Positions 48,602 through 56,955 of a stretch of 64,000 nt of DNA are shown here, piece by piece; within the stretch, counting starts at the first letter, position 1; every line of letters begins with the position of its first letter. Origin of the DNA: an uncultured Eubacteriales bacterium (GTDB lineage: Bacteria; Bacillota; Clostridia; Christensenellales; Borkfalkiaceae); NCBI GenBank assembly GCA_900543915.1, contig UQTB01000007.1:5859-69858 (forward strand), in the 5' to 3' direction. The notes beneath the pieces were generated by a model that saw only the letters and a list, made by a program, of their open reading frames with translations, was not told the DNA's origin and did not search any database. Both the position numbers and the translations under genes were made by a program.

Positions 48602-50479
48602 ATGGGAAAAGGAAAGATCGCTGCGGTTGCCGTCGCCGCGTGTATGCTTTTGCAGAGCGCAGGCTTATTCGGTTGCGGAGGGAATATGAAAGAAAACAAA
48701 CAGGGCGTATATGCGCTCTCTGATCAGGAATTTACGCTTTCTCAGCTTGCGGGCACGGATGCGCTCGGCAGGCGCGTGGAACCCACCGGCGGAAACATCG
48801 GGGGAAAATACGTCGCGGTCTACTTCTTCGTGTGGTTCGGCACCCACTCTCAGCGGATCTACGACATCGGGGAATTGCTGGAAGAATACGAAGACGGCGT
48901 GCGGGGAAATCTGAAAAGCCCGCTTTGGGCGACGGAGGGGGAATATTACAATGCGGAAATCAGCCCGAACGGGGAATTTCACTACTGGGGACAGCCGCTG
49001 TACGGCTATTACGATTCTTCCGATCCCTGGGTAATCCGCCGCCAACTGGAAATTCTCACGTATGCGCAGGTGGACTGCCTGATGCTCGATTATACCAACA
49101 ACGTGGTCTATGAAAAGGCAACCAAAGCGGTTTTGGACGCAATTTCCGAACTGCAGTCCGCCGGACTGGATACGCCGCGGGTGGCGTTCATGGTATCCGC
49201 CGTCAACGGCGAACACGTCAATTCCTCGCTCAGACGCATTCATGAAAATTACCTCTCCGAAGAAAAATACAGGAATTGTCTGTTTACAGGGGGAACGGAT
49301 ATCAATCCTTCCGGGAATCCCCTCGTCGTCGGCAAAATGGATGCCGTTTCACCGGATCTCTTAGAGGGAATCTGGATGAAGAATCTGCAATGGCACGGCG
49401 TCGCATACGACGAGAATAATTATCCCGCGATGTCCGAACAGGTCTACCAGGAAAATCACAACGGCTATATGAGCGTTACCACTGAAGTCTACAGTCCCGC
49501 GCATGATGTCACCGAGATTTCCTGGTGTACGGATCCTTACCTGTATCCGGAAAGGGATCTGATCCGCGGCAGAGGCTGGACGCCGGGGGATACAGACAAT
49601 GGAACCGATCCGGATAAAGTAGCGGCAGGAGCCTGTTTTCAGATGCAGTGGGATACCGTATTTTCGGATTCCGGCGTAAAATTTCTGCAGGTTCAGACCT
49701 GGAACGAATGGGCTGCGCAGAAGCAGTCCGATCTCGTGAAACCCTATCACACCGCCAAGCGCGCTGTCTTCGTGGATACGTTCAACGAGCCGTTCTCGCG
49801 GGACATCGAGCCGGTCGCCGGCCGCCTGAAAGACAATTATTACATGCAGCTGGTGGAAAATATCCGCCGATTTAAAGGGAAATCCGCGGACGGCGCCGCC
49901 GCGCACGGACGTAAGACGATCGATATCTATGAGGGCTTCGCGCCGTGGAAAGACGTGCCCGGCAACTATCTGGATCTCGACGGCGAGACGGTCCCGCGCA
50001 ACTACAAGAGCGTAGATCCGCAGATCGTCTATCAGGATGATTCCGCCCGCAACGATATCGTCCGCCTGAAAATCGCGAACGACGGCGAACAGCTCTATGT
50101 CATGGCAGAGACAAAAAAGGACGTCACAGCGCATCGGGAAGGAGACAAAAGCTGGATGAACCTCTATCTCGCCGCCGGCGGTACGGGCGGCTGGGAAAAT
50201 TACGATTACATCGTGAACGCCCTGCCTGCCGCTGATGGAACCACGTCTGTCGAGCGGTTTTGCGGAGAAAGGCGGGAAACGGTCGGGAAAGCGCGGTATC
50301 ATGTTGAGGGAAACCGCATCTTTTTCGCGGTTCCGCTTTCCTTTTTCGGCGGGAAGAGCGGGGATACGATTGAAATCAAGGCGACGGACAACGTGGCGGA
50401 GGGAGATATCATGAATTTTTACATCAGCGGAGAGTGCGCGCCGGCCGGCAGACTCAATTACGCGTATCGGCTGGCGTGA
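48602..50479 (+). CDS. GH99/WbsX-like glycosidase lipoprotein, copy 2
   Basis: The 625-residue protein is a full-length paralogue of the preceding gene. It shares LSQLxGxDALGR, HYWxxPLxGYYxSSDPW, VQTWNEWAAQKQ with the catalytic-type WNEW, DNYYMQLV, RNDIVRLKxAND and the C-terminal GRLNYAYR-A. The lipobox is GLFGC (Cys25). I start at ATG 48602 with GAGGA upstream, 8 bases after the previous stop. The two differ mainly in loops of the barrel, which suggests different linkages or partner functions, not simple redundancy. Confidence 0.78.
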   Translation: MGKGKIAAVAVAACMLLQSAGLFGCGGNMKENKQGVYALSDQEFTLSQLAGTDALGRRVEPTGGNIGGKYVAVYFFVWFGTHSQRIYDIGELLEEYEDGVRGNLKSPLWATEGEYYNAEISPNGEFHYWGQPLYGYYDSSDPWVIRRQLEILTYAQVDCLMLDYTNNVVYEKATKAVLDAISELQSAGLDTPRVAFMVSAVNGEHVNSSLRRIHENYLSEEKYRNCLFTGGTDINPSGNPLVVGKMDAVSPDLLEGIWMKNLQWHGVAYDENNYPAMSEQVYQENHNGYMSVTTEVYSPAHDVTEISWCTDPYLYPERDLIRGRGWTPGDTDNGTDPDKVAAGACFQMQWDTVFSDSGVKFLQVQTWNEWAAQKQSDLVKPYHTAKRAVFVDTFNEPFSRDIEPVAGRLKDNYYMQLVENIRRFKGKSADGAAAHGRKTIDIYEGFAPWKDVPGNYLDLDGETVPRNYKSVDPQIVYQDDSARNDIVRLKIANDGEQLYVMAETKKDVTAHREGDKSWMNLYLAAGGTGGWENYDYIVNALPAADGTTSVERFCGERRETVGKARYHVEGNRIFFAVPLSFFGGKSGDTIEIKATDNVAEGDIMNFYISGECAPAGRLNYAYRLA

Positions 50480-50488
50480 GGTGCGGTT

Positions 50489-51637
50489 ATGGATTTTTTT
50501 GACCGATATCACAATTTAAAGGCGCGGCTTGCACCGTTCAGACTGAGAACGGATTACGAGACGGTCAAGACGGTCGCTGCAATCGACGCGCTGGCGGATC
50601 GGGCGGACGTCATTCATTACGGCAACATCCCCGGCGGAAAGATCTTGGATAATCCCGTCGGGATCGACGAAAACAATCTCTTTTCGCGCGCGCTGGCGCA
50701 TCTCGAAGCGCTGGAACGCGGGGAGTTTCCTCTGCTCGGAAAATTCACCGAACCGGGAATTTCTCTTGCCGATCACTCCTTTTTTGAAAAAGACGGCTTG
50801 CTCCATCTGTTTTACAACCGCGGATTCGTCGGTTACGACTGGCCGGAGCGCTCAGTAGAACTGATCGGCCATGCGGTCACTGAAAATTTGACGGATTGGA
50901 AAATCCTTCCTCCCGCGGTCAGCGTGACGGCTGGCCAGCACGATTCGTTCTCCGTCTGGTCGCCCTGCGTGCTGGAAAAAGACGGGCAGTATTACATGTT
51001 TTATACGGGCGTCAACCGCAATATTGCCCAGGCGACCTGCCTTGCCGTTTCCGATGATCTGATCAGGTGGAACAAAGTGAAAGAGAACCCAGTCTATCGT
51101 CCGGGAGACTGGGCGCCCTGGGGGGAGGACCGCTGGTCGGACTGCCGCGACTGCTTCATTCTCAAAGAGGGTTCCCGTTATTATCAGTATTTCTGCACGA
51201 CGGCATATACCGACGGAGAGCATACGCGCAACGCGGTGGGGATCGCTTCTTCGGCCGACCTGATTCATTGGCAGGACGAATGCCGCTTTCTGCCAAAAGG
51301 GTGCGCCCACATGCCGGAATCTCCCTTTGTAATCCGGCGCGGCGCGCGATTTTACCTCTTCTACACCAACTGCGGGCAGGGGACCTGTTACGCGGTTGCA
51401 GACAACCCTCTCGGGCCGTGGGAGGAACGGGGGCTTCTGATCGGCGATCCTCAACATACGGGCGACCTGGCGCACGTGCCGTCGTGCAGTGAAGTGTTTT
51501 GTTTTTGCGGCAGGTGGTATATTTCCTTTGCAACGCGCCTGCCGGGCAACGAGCAGTATCTGGAGCTGATGGATTTTTTCTGGAACGAAGACGGTACTGT
51601 TTCCGTGGGCGAAAAGGTCGTACGGCCTGTCAAATAA
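50489..51637 (+). CDS. GH43/GH32-like five-bladed beta-propeller glycosidase
   Basis: The 382-residue protein shows repeated blades with acidic residues: DHSFFEKDGLLHLFY, SPCVLEKDGQYYMFYTGV, RDCFILKEGSRYYQYF and ESPFVIRRGARFYLFYTN. This is the five-bladed propeller of the GH32/43/68/130 superfamily. It has no signal peptide, so it is cytoplasmic. Substrate could be an arabinoside, xyloside or fructoside. It lies 9 bases after the upstream stop with GTGAGG upstream of the ATG. Confidence 0.82.
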   Translation: MDFFDRYHNLKARLAPFRLRTDYETVKTVAAIDALADRADVIHYGNIPGGKILDNPVGIDENNLFSRALAHLEALERGEFPLLGKFTEPGISLADHSFFEKDGLLHLFYNRGFVGYDWPERSVELIGHAVTENLTDWKILPPAVSVTAGQHDSFSVWSPCVLEKDGQYYMFYTGVNRNIAQATCLAVSDDLIRWNKVKENPVYRPGDWAPWGEDRWSDCRDCFILKEGSRYYQYFCTTAYTDGEHTRNAVGIASSADLIHWQDECRFLPKGCAHMPESPFVIRRGARFYLFYTNCGQGTCYAVADNPLGPWEERGLLIGDPQHTGDLAHVPSCSEVFCFCGRWYISFATRLPGNEQYLELMDFFWNEDGTVSVGEKVVRPVK

Positions 51638-51638
51638 A

Positions 51639-52175
51639 ATGTTCGTCGCCGCACAGATTGCCGGGGGATTCGCGATCGCCGTTCTCCTGGCTTATTCGAT
51701 CGTAAAAGTGACGAGCAGGACGATTCTGTTCTGCAACATCGTCATCAATCTGCTTTGGGCGGTGCATTATCTGTTGCTCGGAGCGTATACGGGGTGCGCC
51801 TGCAGCTTGCTTTTTACGCTGATGGTCACCGTTTATTTTTTCAAAAACAGCTGCCGGTTCCTGTCGGGAATCCATATTCCTCTGATATTCGCCGCCGTAT
51901 TTATCCTATTCGGCGCGCTGACTTGGGAAGGTACGTCTTCGTTGCTGCCGATTGTGATCAATCTGATCCTGACGGCGGCGATGTGGATGGACAGGGAAAT
52001 CGTCATCAAGGGGATGTGTATTCCCGTCGCGGCGATGTGGGTGGTGTATAACTGCTTTTATCTTTCTTATATCGGCATCATCGGGCAGGCTCTTTCCTTT
52101 CTCTTTCATTCAATATATGTGATCATGTATATAGGGCGAAAAAAGCGGGAAGAAAAGCCGCGGGAGGAAACGTGA
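51639..52175 (+). CDS. YgjV-like inner membrane protein
   Basis: The 178-residue protein has five to six hydrophobic segments with the pattern of the YgjV family: LLWAVHYLLLGAYTGCACSLL, then SLLPIVINLILTAAMWM and MWVVYNCFYLSYIG. Its function is unknown. Two bases separate it from the GH43-like stop, and its stop overlaps the ribokinase start (GTGA), so it is part of the operon. It could be a small sugar transporter, but that is a guess from position. Confidence 0.72.
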   Translation: MFVAAQIAGGFAIAVLLAYSIVKVTSRTILFCNIVINLLWAVHYLLLGAYTGCACSLLFTLMVTVYFFKNSCRFLSGIHIPLIFAAVFILFGALTWEGTSSLLPIVINLILTAAMWMDREIVIKGMCIPVAAMWVVYNCFYLSYIGIIGQALSFLFHSIYVIMYIGRKKREEKPREET

Positions 52176-53065
52176 AAAAAATTTTAATTCTGGGGAGCAT
52201 CAACATCGACCTGACAATCGAAACGCCTTACATTCCCGCCGCGGGCGAGACGGTCACGGGGCGCAATTTTCTCGTGAATCCGGGAGGCAAAGGCGCTAAT
52301 CAGGCGGTTGCCGCGCGACGGCTGGGCGGCACAGTCTGTTTTTCCGGCTGCGTGGGTGACGATGCGTTCGGAAGGGAGTCGATGGAAAATTTTCAACGCT
52401 GCGGGCTGGATATCTCCGGCGTGCGCACCGTTGAAAACTGCCCGACGGGCTGCGCGGTGATAGCGGTCTGCGGCGGGGATAACCGCATTATTCTGGATCG
52501 CGGCGCAAATGCCGCCGTCACCTGCGCGGATGCGGACGCGCTGATCGGGCGGGCCGCGGCGGGAGATATTTTTCTCACACAGCTGGAGATCGATCTTTCC
52601 GTGGTGGGGTACGCACTGCGTCGGGCAAAGGAAAGCGGGCTTTATACCGTTCTGAATCCGGCTCCCGCCGACGGAAGAATCGTGCGGTATTTTCCCTATG
52701 TCGATCTGATTACGCCGAATGAGAGCGAACTGGCTCTGCTGACGGGAGAAAGCGACTGCGCACGGGGCGCGGCAAAACTCGCCGTTCCCGAAGTAGTGGT
52801 GACGCGCGGCAAAAAGGGCTATTATTACGTGGGGAAAAGCGGTTCGTTTTACGGCGGTTGCCCCGCAGTGAAGGCGATCGACACGACGGCTGCGGGGGAT
52901 ACTTTCTGCGGCGCGCTGGCGGCCGAACTGAGCAGGGGAGAGAAAATCCGGACGGCGCTGACATTTGCCGCCGCTTGTGCGTCGCTGGCCTGCACCCGCC
53001 GCGGCGCGCAACAGTCCGTTCCCAGGCGTGAAGAAGCGCTTGCGTTGCTGCAAAGATCGGATTAA
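52172..53065 (+). CDS. rbsK: Ribokinase (PfkB family)
   Basis: The 297-residue protein starts with KILILGSINIDLTIETPYIP, has the substrate loop NPGGKGANQAVAARRLGG (residues 36-53), and the catalytic anion hole motif DTTAAGDTFCGAL with the base Asp in GAGD-like TAAGD. It phosphorylates ribose to ribose 5-phosphate; other pentoses are possible. It starts at GTG 52172, preceded by GGGAGGAAA and overlapping the YgjV-like stop. It is the last gene of the LacI-controlled operon and connects the nucleoside-hydrolase product to metabolism. Confidence 0.92.
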   Translation: MKKILILGSINIDLTIETPYIPAAGETVTGRNFLVNPGGKGANQAVAARRLGGTVCFSGCVGDDAFGRESMENFQRCGLDISGVRTVENCPTGCAVIAVCGGDNRIILDRGANAAVTCADADALIGRAAAGDIFLTQLEIDLSVVGYALRRAKESGLYTVLNPAPADGRIVRYFPYVDLITPNESELALLTGESDCARGAAKLAVPEVVVTRGKKGYYYVGKSGSFYGGCPAVKAIDTTAAGDTFCGALAAELSRGEKIRTALTFAAACASLACTRRGAQQSVPRREEALALLQRSD

Positions 53066-53088
53066 ACCGAGGTTCCGCCCGGTTTTTA
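53064..53088 (+). terminator. Weak terminator after rbsK
   Basis: AAACCG and CGGTTT form a 6-bp stem with a 10-base loop, followed by TTT. It overlaps the stop codon and is weaker than the next terminator. Confidence 0.45.
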
Positions 53089-53466
53089 AAAAGCGGGGAA
53101 GTGCATTTTCTCTTGGACAAAAAGACGCAAATTGTTATCGGTTTTACCTTTTGGCAACTCTTATTCTATTGTTGCGTTAATTTGTTTGCTTCCTTTTACT
53201 GCGGAGCGAAGAAATAATGCCGAAGTTTCTTGCCGGTTCCCTGTATTTAAGAGGAAAAGAGCGGGACAAAAGGCAGAAGTTTTTTATACACATTACAGCA
53301 ATCGTCTCTCTGCGGGGAGGCTATGAAACGGAAGATACGGAATCCCGGCGGGCCGGCAGCGGTTCGCCGGGATTTTTCGCGCCAAATTTCAAGCGGCAAA
53401 AAAGTAGAGCGGAAAGGAGCTGCCGGAAGCGCTATAATGCGGGCAGAAGCTGAGAAGGAGGAAAAA
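53066..53466. other. Intergenic region between rbsK and the BtrH-like gene
   Basis: This 400-base stretch has no convincing gene. It holds the weak rbsK terminator, AT-rich sequence with no recognised riboswitch, and a strong terminator at 53341-53377. A TATAAT near 53432 could be a -10 for the downstream genes, but no good -35 was seen. Confidence 0.55.
53341..53377 (+). terminator. Strong terminator before the BtrH-like cluster
   Basis: AATCCCGGCG (53341-53350) and CGCCGGGATT (53365-53374) form a perfect 10-bp stem followed by TTT. It separates the LacI operon from the downstream cluster. Confidence 0.88.
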
Positions 53467-54408
53467 ATGCGCAGAAAAGTACTGCCCGGGATCCGCCATT
53501 ACAACGAGGGTTGGTTCCGTTCCTGCTATTATCATCAGTTGATCGCCGGGCTGAGCTATTACGGGATTCCTGCCCAAGCGGTCATCTGCAACTATGCGAT
53601 GGAAGTCGTCCCCGCCGACCGCCTGACGGATTTCCGCTTTGTCGAGCGGGATATCCTGAATGAGCGGGATTTTTCCGCTCTGGTCGGCGTGTCGTTGGAA
53701 CGGCGCCGTCCGCGGGATGTCGTCCGCGCCGCGGTGGAATGCGTAGACCGCGGCATGCCTCTCATCGTGGCGCTGGATAACTTTTATCTGCCGTATCGCG
53801 CGGATTACTACCGGAAATCCCATTATCTGCATTTTGTCCTGGTATACGGTTACGATCCGGATCTGGGCGCGCTGATCGCGGGCGAACATGAATATACGAC
53901 CAGTTACGACTTTCAGGAGCGGGCAATTCCGTTTGCTGTCCTGCAGGAAAGTTACGAGGGATTCCGCGCACATCAGCCGCAGTTTCAGTGGGGCGTCGTG
54001 CGGCTGCGGAAAGATCCTTCCGTGCCGGAAAGGAGGCGGGAAGGGCTGAAAGCGCGGCTGCGCGGCGCGCTGACCGGGCGTGACTTCACCCAATACGGCG
54101 CGTTTTACCGCCGCCTGGCGGAAGAGGGGAACTGCGGATATGAGCTCGCCGCCCTTCAGGATGCGGCCATCCGTTCCGCCTCTTTTTTCCCCGCGTTGGT
54201 CCATCAGTGCCGCGTGATCGGCGCGGGTACGCCGCTTGCGGAGCTGGCGGAGACCGTCTGGCAGGACGCATGCTTCATGCGCAGCATCGTGATCAAAGCG
54301 CGCTGCAAAGAGGAGCCGGAGTCCATTGTTTCCCCGCGCATGCGCGCAAAAGCGCGGGAAATCGACGCGTCGTTGGAGGAAATGAACGGATGGATCAGGA
54401 GATGCTGA
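53467..54408 (+). CDS. BtrH/C39-like cysteine peptidase-fold protein
   Basis: The 313-residue protein resembles the BtrH N-terminal domain family. It has a candidate nucleophile Cys20 in WFRSCYYHQLIAGLSYYG and candidate histidines 119 and 122 in KSHYLHFVLVYGYDPD, followed by LQESYEGF. BtrH moves an acyl group in butirosin synthesis; many relatives sit beside peptide or polyketide genes and may have acyltransferase or peptidase roles. I start at ATG 53467 with AAGGAGG upstream; an in-frame start 48 codons earlier crosses a terminator. The stop overlaps the next gene. There is no signal peptide. Confidence 0.68.
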   Translation: MRRKVLPGIRHYNEGWFRSCYYHQLIAGLSYYGIPAQAVICNYAMEVVPADRLTDFRFVERDILNERDFSALVGVSLERRRPRDVVRAAVECVDRGMPLIVALDNFYLPYRADYYRKSHYLHFVLVYGYDPDLGALIAGEHEYTTSYDFQERAIPFAVLQESYEGFRAHQPQFQWGVVRLRKDPSVPERRREGLKARLRGALTGRDFTQYGAFYRRLAEEGNCGYELAALQDAAIRSASFFPALVHQCRVIGAGTPLAELAETVWQDACFMRSIVIKARCKEEPESIVSPRMRAKAREIDASLEEMNGWIRRC

Positions 54409-54947
54409 CATACGTCGACCTCGCTCCTTACTGCAACGTGCGGTGGATCAAGCGGGGAAAGGAGAGAATCGGCGGGGTAGAGGGTGTCTATCTGGACGGC
54501 GCTTATCTGCGCGGCGGAAAGCTCGAAGGGGCGGGCTTTTCCTTTCTGCCTCCGGCAGAGGGAAGCGACTGCGTTTCCTGTGCAGGGCAGTTTATCCCCC
54601 TTCCGTGCTGCGCCGCGCGTTACCTCGATCTGGCCGCGTTTCCCGTTTACGGCAGCTTTCGGGAGCCGTTCCGGATTCTGTTTGCGGACGGGGCTGTGCG
54701 GGAAGAAAAACGCTATTTTAAAGACGTCGTGCATTGTTTTTCCCCGCTGTATCTGACCGCAGACGGCGCGCGCTATTACGACGGAGGAATGCCGCTTTTA
54801 TCCTTCCATTTTCAGCAGGACGGGGCCTGCAGGACGGGTATGCTGCGCGCGCACCGCATTTTTTTCGGGGAGGGGGAGCGCCCCGTCGGCGCGACGCTCC
54901 CCGCCAACGAACTGCTGCACGTCATCGGCATGACGTTGGGAACATAG
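54390..54947 (+). CDS. Hypothetical beta-rich protein linked to the BtrH-like gene
   Basis: I do not recognise this 185-residue protein. It reads as a compact beta-rich fold with a cysteine-rich stretch (DCVSCAGQFIPLPCCAARYLD, with four cysteines about residues 61-74) and GVEGVYLDGAYLRGGKLEG near the N-terminus. The ATG at 54390 has GGAGGAAA upstream and overlaps the BtrH-like gene by 19 bases; ATG 54402 is an alternative. No signal peptide. Its tight coupling suggests it acts with the BtrH-like protein, perhaps as a substrate-binding partner. Confidence 0.6.
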   Translation: MDQEMLTYVDLAPYCNVRWIKRGKERIGGVEGVYLDGAYLRGGKLEGAGFSFLPPAEGSDCVSCAGQFIPLPCCAARYLDLAAFPVYGSFREPFRILFADGAVREEKRYFKDVVHCFSPLYLTADGARYYDGGMPLLSFHFQQDGACRTGMLRAHRIFFGEGERPVGATLPANELLHVIGMTLGT

Positions 54948-54968
54948 AACAAATCAGGAGGAAATCAA

Positions 54969-56222
54969 ATGGAAGAAAAGACGCTGGAAACCCTGGCCGG
55001 AGAAATCGCGTCATCGGGGACGGTCTGCCGCCTGAAAGGAACCTATCGGCTGGATCTGGCGGCGGCGAAAACCGTCGTCTGCGGAGAAGAGCGGTTCGGG
55101 TGCCTGCTTGCGCTGTCCAGACCGGGCCTGGTCGTCGACGGAAGAGAGGCCGTATTGTATGCGGAGGCGGATGCGCCGCTTTCGGAGGACGTATCCCTGA
55201 TTTTTCTGACGCCGCAGGCGAAGTTTGCGTCGCTGCTGCATCTGGATATCCGCTTTACGTACAAGCAGGAACCGCGCTCCTTTGCCGTGCGCGCCGTCGA
55301 CTGCCGCGCTTACGGCGTTTCTTTTGAAGACTGCCGCGTCTCGATGAACGCAGAGAGCCGCGTGAATCTCATCGGCCTCATGCTCAAAGCCTGCCGGGAT
55401 ACGCCGCTGGAAACCAACGCGGATTGCTGCCGCCTTTCCCGCAGCCGGATAGACGTGCGCTGTTTTGCGGAAGACGATACCCGCCCGAGCGCCGTTTACG
55501 GCGTCGTCAACCGCTGGGCGAACAGCTTTGCCGCAGAAGACAACTTCATTTTCGCCGCGACGAGGGGGCGTGGGGCGGAGCACCGCGCGGTGGGCGTGTT
55601 CAACGCGGGAAGATTCGCGCGCATCGTGAACAACAACATCAAGGCGAACGGGCAGCACCCGGCCGGAAAGCGGATGGATCAGCCGCACGTCGTCGGCGTG
55701 CACAACGAGGGGGAATATCTGGTGATGAACGCCAATCAGTGCGTGGGGGAGTGGGGCGGCGCCTGTATCGGCCTGCTGAATACCGGTTCGTTTGCGGCTG
55801 TTTCCGGGAACAAGATCCTTTCCACGCACACGATCAACGGAAAGACAATCGTCAATTCGGGGAACTGGTCCGTGATAAACGGCAATGCGGTGCTTTCGAC
55901 CGGGAGAAATTACCGGCTGATCGTCAACGATTCGTCCGATACCGTGATCTCAAACAACAATCTCCGCGGTACGCTGTTTTATGCGGAGCATCGGTCGGGG
56001 TGCGGCATACGCATGGAGCACTGCTGCGGCTGCATTCTCTCTGGAAACCGCATCGGCGGGGTCAAGGACTGCGGCGTCTTTTCTCTGAACAGCACGTTCG
56101 AGTCCTATGGGAACTATGCGGAGTCGCCGGAATTCCCCTCGTTCGTGCCGACGGCGGACGAAACAGACCGTTCTGTCGCAGCCGCGCTGGAGGAGGCGCT
56201 CATCCGCTCCGCAGAAGACTGA
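54969..56222 (+). CDS. Right-handed beta-helix protein
   Basis: The 417-residue protein has repeated short strands with Asn-rich turns (NNNIKANG, NANQCVGEWG, SGNKILSTHTING, NGNAVLSTG, SNNNLRGTL, SGNRIGGVKDCG), typical of parallel beta-helix folds such as pectate lyase- and phage tailspike-like proteins. There is no signal peptide, which is unusual for a polysaccharide lyase. Catalytic residues cannot be named. AGGAGG precedes the ATG. It is probably the last gene of the BtrH-like cluster; a terminator follows. Confidence 0.72.
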   Translation: MEEKTLETLAGEIASSGTVCRLKGTYRLDLAAAKTVVCGEERFGCLLALSRPGLVVDGREAVLYAEADAPLSEDVSLIFLTPQAKFASLLHLDIRFTYKQEPRSFAVRAVDCRAYGVSFEDCRVSMNAESRVNLIGLMLKACRDTPLETNADCCRLSRSRIDVRCFAEDDTRPSAVYGVVNRWANSFAAEDNFIFAATRGRGAEHRAVGVFNAGRFARIVNNNIKANGQHPAGKRMDQPHVVGVHNEGEYLVMNANQCVGEWGGACIGLLNTGSFAAVSGNKILSTHTINGKTIVNSGNWSVINGNAVLSTGRNYRLIVNDSSDTVISNNNLRGTLFYAEHRSGCGIRMEHCCGCILSGNRIGGVKDCGVFSLNSTFESYGNYAESPEFPSFVPTADETDRSVAAALEEALIRSAED

Positions 56223-56236
56223 TTTCGGTTCGCGAA

Positions 56237-56263
56237 AAAAGCGCCATAAAAATAGGCGCTTTT
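56237..56263 (+). terminator. Terminator of the beta-helix gene
   Basis: AAAAGCGCC and GGCGCTTTT form a perfect 9-bp stem with a 9-base AT loop, followed by T-rich sequence. Confidence 0.85.
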
Positions 56264-56280
56264 CTTTTGGATAAAACAAA

Positions 56281-56320
56281 TTGACATGTGCGCAAAAGTT
56301 TGATATACTTTTTAAGTATA
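56281..56320 (+). promoter_or_regulatory. Promoter of the sigma-factor cassette, with an inverted repeat over the -10
   Basis: TTGACA (56281-56286) and TATACT (56304-56309) are 17 bases apart with TGA before the -10. TATACTT (56304-56310) and AAGTATA (56314-56320) form a perfect 7-bp inverted repeat with a TTT spacer, covering the -10 and the start site. Confidence 0.8.
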
Positions 56321-56367
56321 AACAAGTGGTCATACATAGTAATTTTGAGCGCGTATCGAGGGAAATA

Positions 56368-56913
56368 ATGTCTGTGATGGGGAGCGAAGTAAATAGGCTT
56401 TTAAAAAAGATCAAAGACGGCGACCTGACGAAACGCGAAGAGCTTTTCAAAATTACCGCCGGCCATCTGCTCGGCGTAGCGCGGCGGTACCTGTATCATG
56501 CCGAAGATGCGGAAGACGTGGTAGCGGAAACGTTCGTGCGGGCGTTCCGCTATATTCACGCATACGACGAATCGCAGGAAGGCTATAACTGGCTGTGCAA
56601 GATCGCACAGCATCTGGCGTTTGATCATAACGAACAGTATAAGGCCAAAACGGGAGTTGCCCTGATGGAAAACCGCGACGGAGCGTTGGATCATATTATG
56701 GAGAAAGTTGAATTGGAGACGGATTTCGTGGAAGTGCTGGGGAGATTCTCGCTGAATGACCAGCACTTGATTTATCTGCGCTTTTGGGAACATCTTTCCT
56801 CCCGTGAAATTTCCGCCCGCGTGGGGAAGTCAAAATCGCTCGTCGCAAAAAGGCTCAAAATAATCTTAAAAGAATTTTTTAAAATTATTGAAAAAGAGTG
56901 GAAAAACGATTGA
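56368..56913 (+). CDS. ECF-type RNA polymerase sigma factor
   Basis: The 181-residue protein has sigma region 2 (about residues 28-90, with HAEDAEDVVAETFVRAFRYI and YNWLCKIAQHLAFDH) and region 4 (about 127-170, with RFWEHLSSREISARVGKSKS). Region 3 is absent, as in ECF factors. It directs polymerase to a special set of promoters. I start at ATG 56368 with GAGGGAAA upstream; an earlier in-frame start begins inside the promoter. The next two genes, a secreted peptidase-like protein and a single-pass membrane protein, probably form its signalling cassette. Confidence 0.88.
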   Translation: MSVMGSEVNRLLKKIKDGDLTKREELFKITAGHLLGVARRYLYHAEDAEDVVAETFVRAFRYIHAYDESQEGYNWLCKIAQHLAFDHNEQYKAKTGVALMENRDGALDHIMEKVELETDFVEVLGRFSLNDQHLIYLRFWEHLSSREISARVGKSKSLVAKRLKIILKEFFKIIEKEWKND

Positions 56914-56926
56914 TTCAACCGGTATA

Positions 56927-56946
56927 CTTGTAAAAATACAAGGAGG
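56927..56946 (+). promoter_or_regulatory. Hairpin abutting the ribosome site of the C39-like gene
   Basis: CTTGTA (56927-56932), AAAA, TACAAG (56937-56942) form a perfect 6-bp hairpin whose last base starts the AGGAGG of the next gene (56941-56946). Partial masking of the ribosome site is possible. A TATACT lies just upstream. Confidence 0.55.
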
Positions 56947-56955
56947 GCTCTTAAT

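Noticed and set aside
53100..53340. Possible riboswitch or T-box leader before the BtrH-like cluster
   Set aside because: I looked for the T-box TGGNACCGCG element and known riboswitch cores and found none. The strong terminator there fits simple separation of operons.
53323..53466. 48-codon upstream extension of the BtrH-like protein
   Set aside because: It would cross a strong terminator, while ATG 53467 has an ideal ribosome site.
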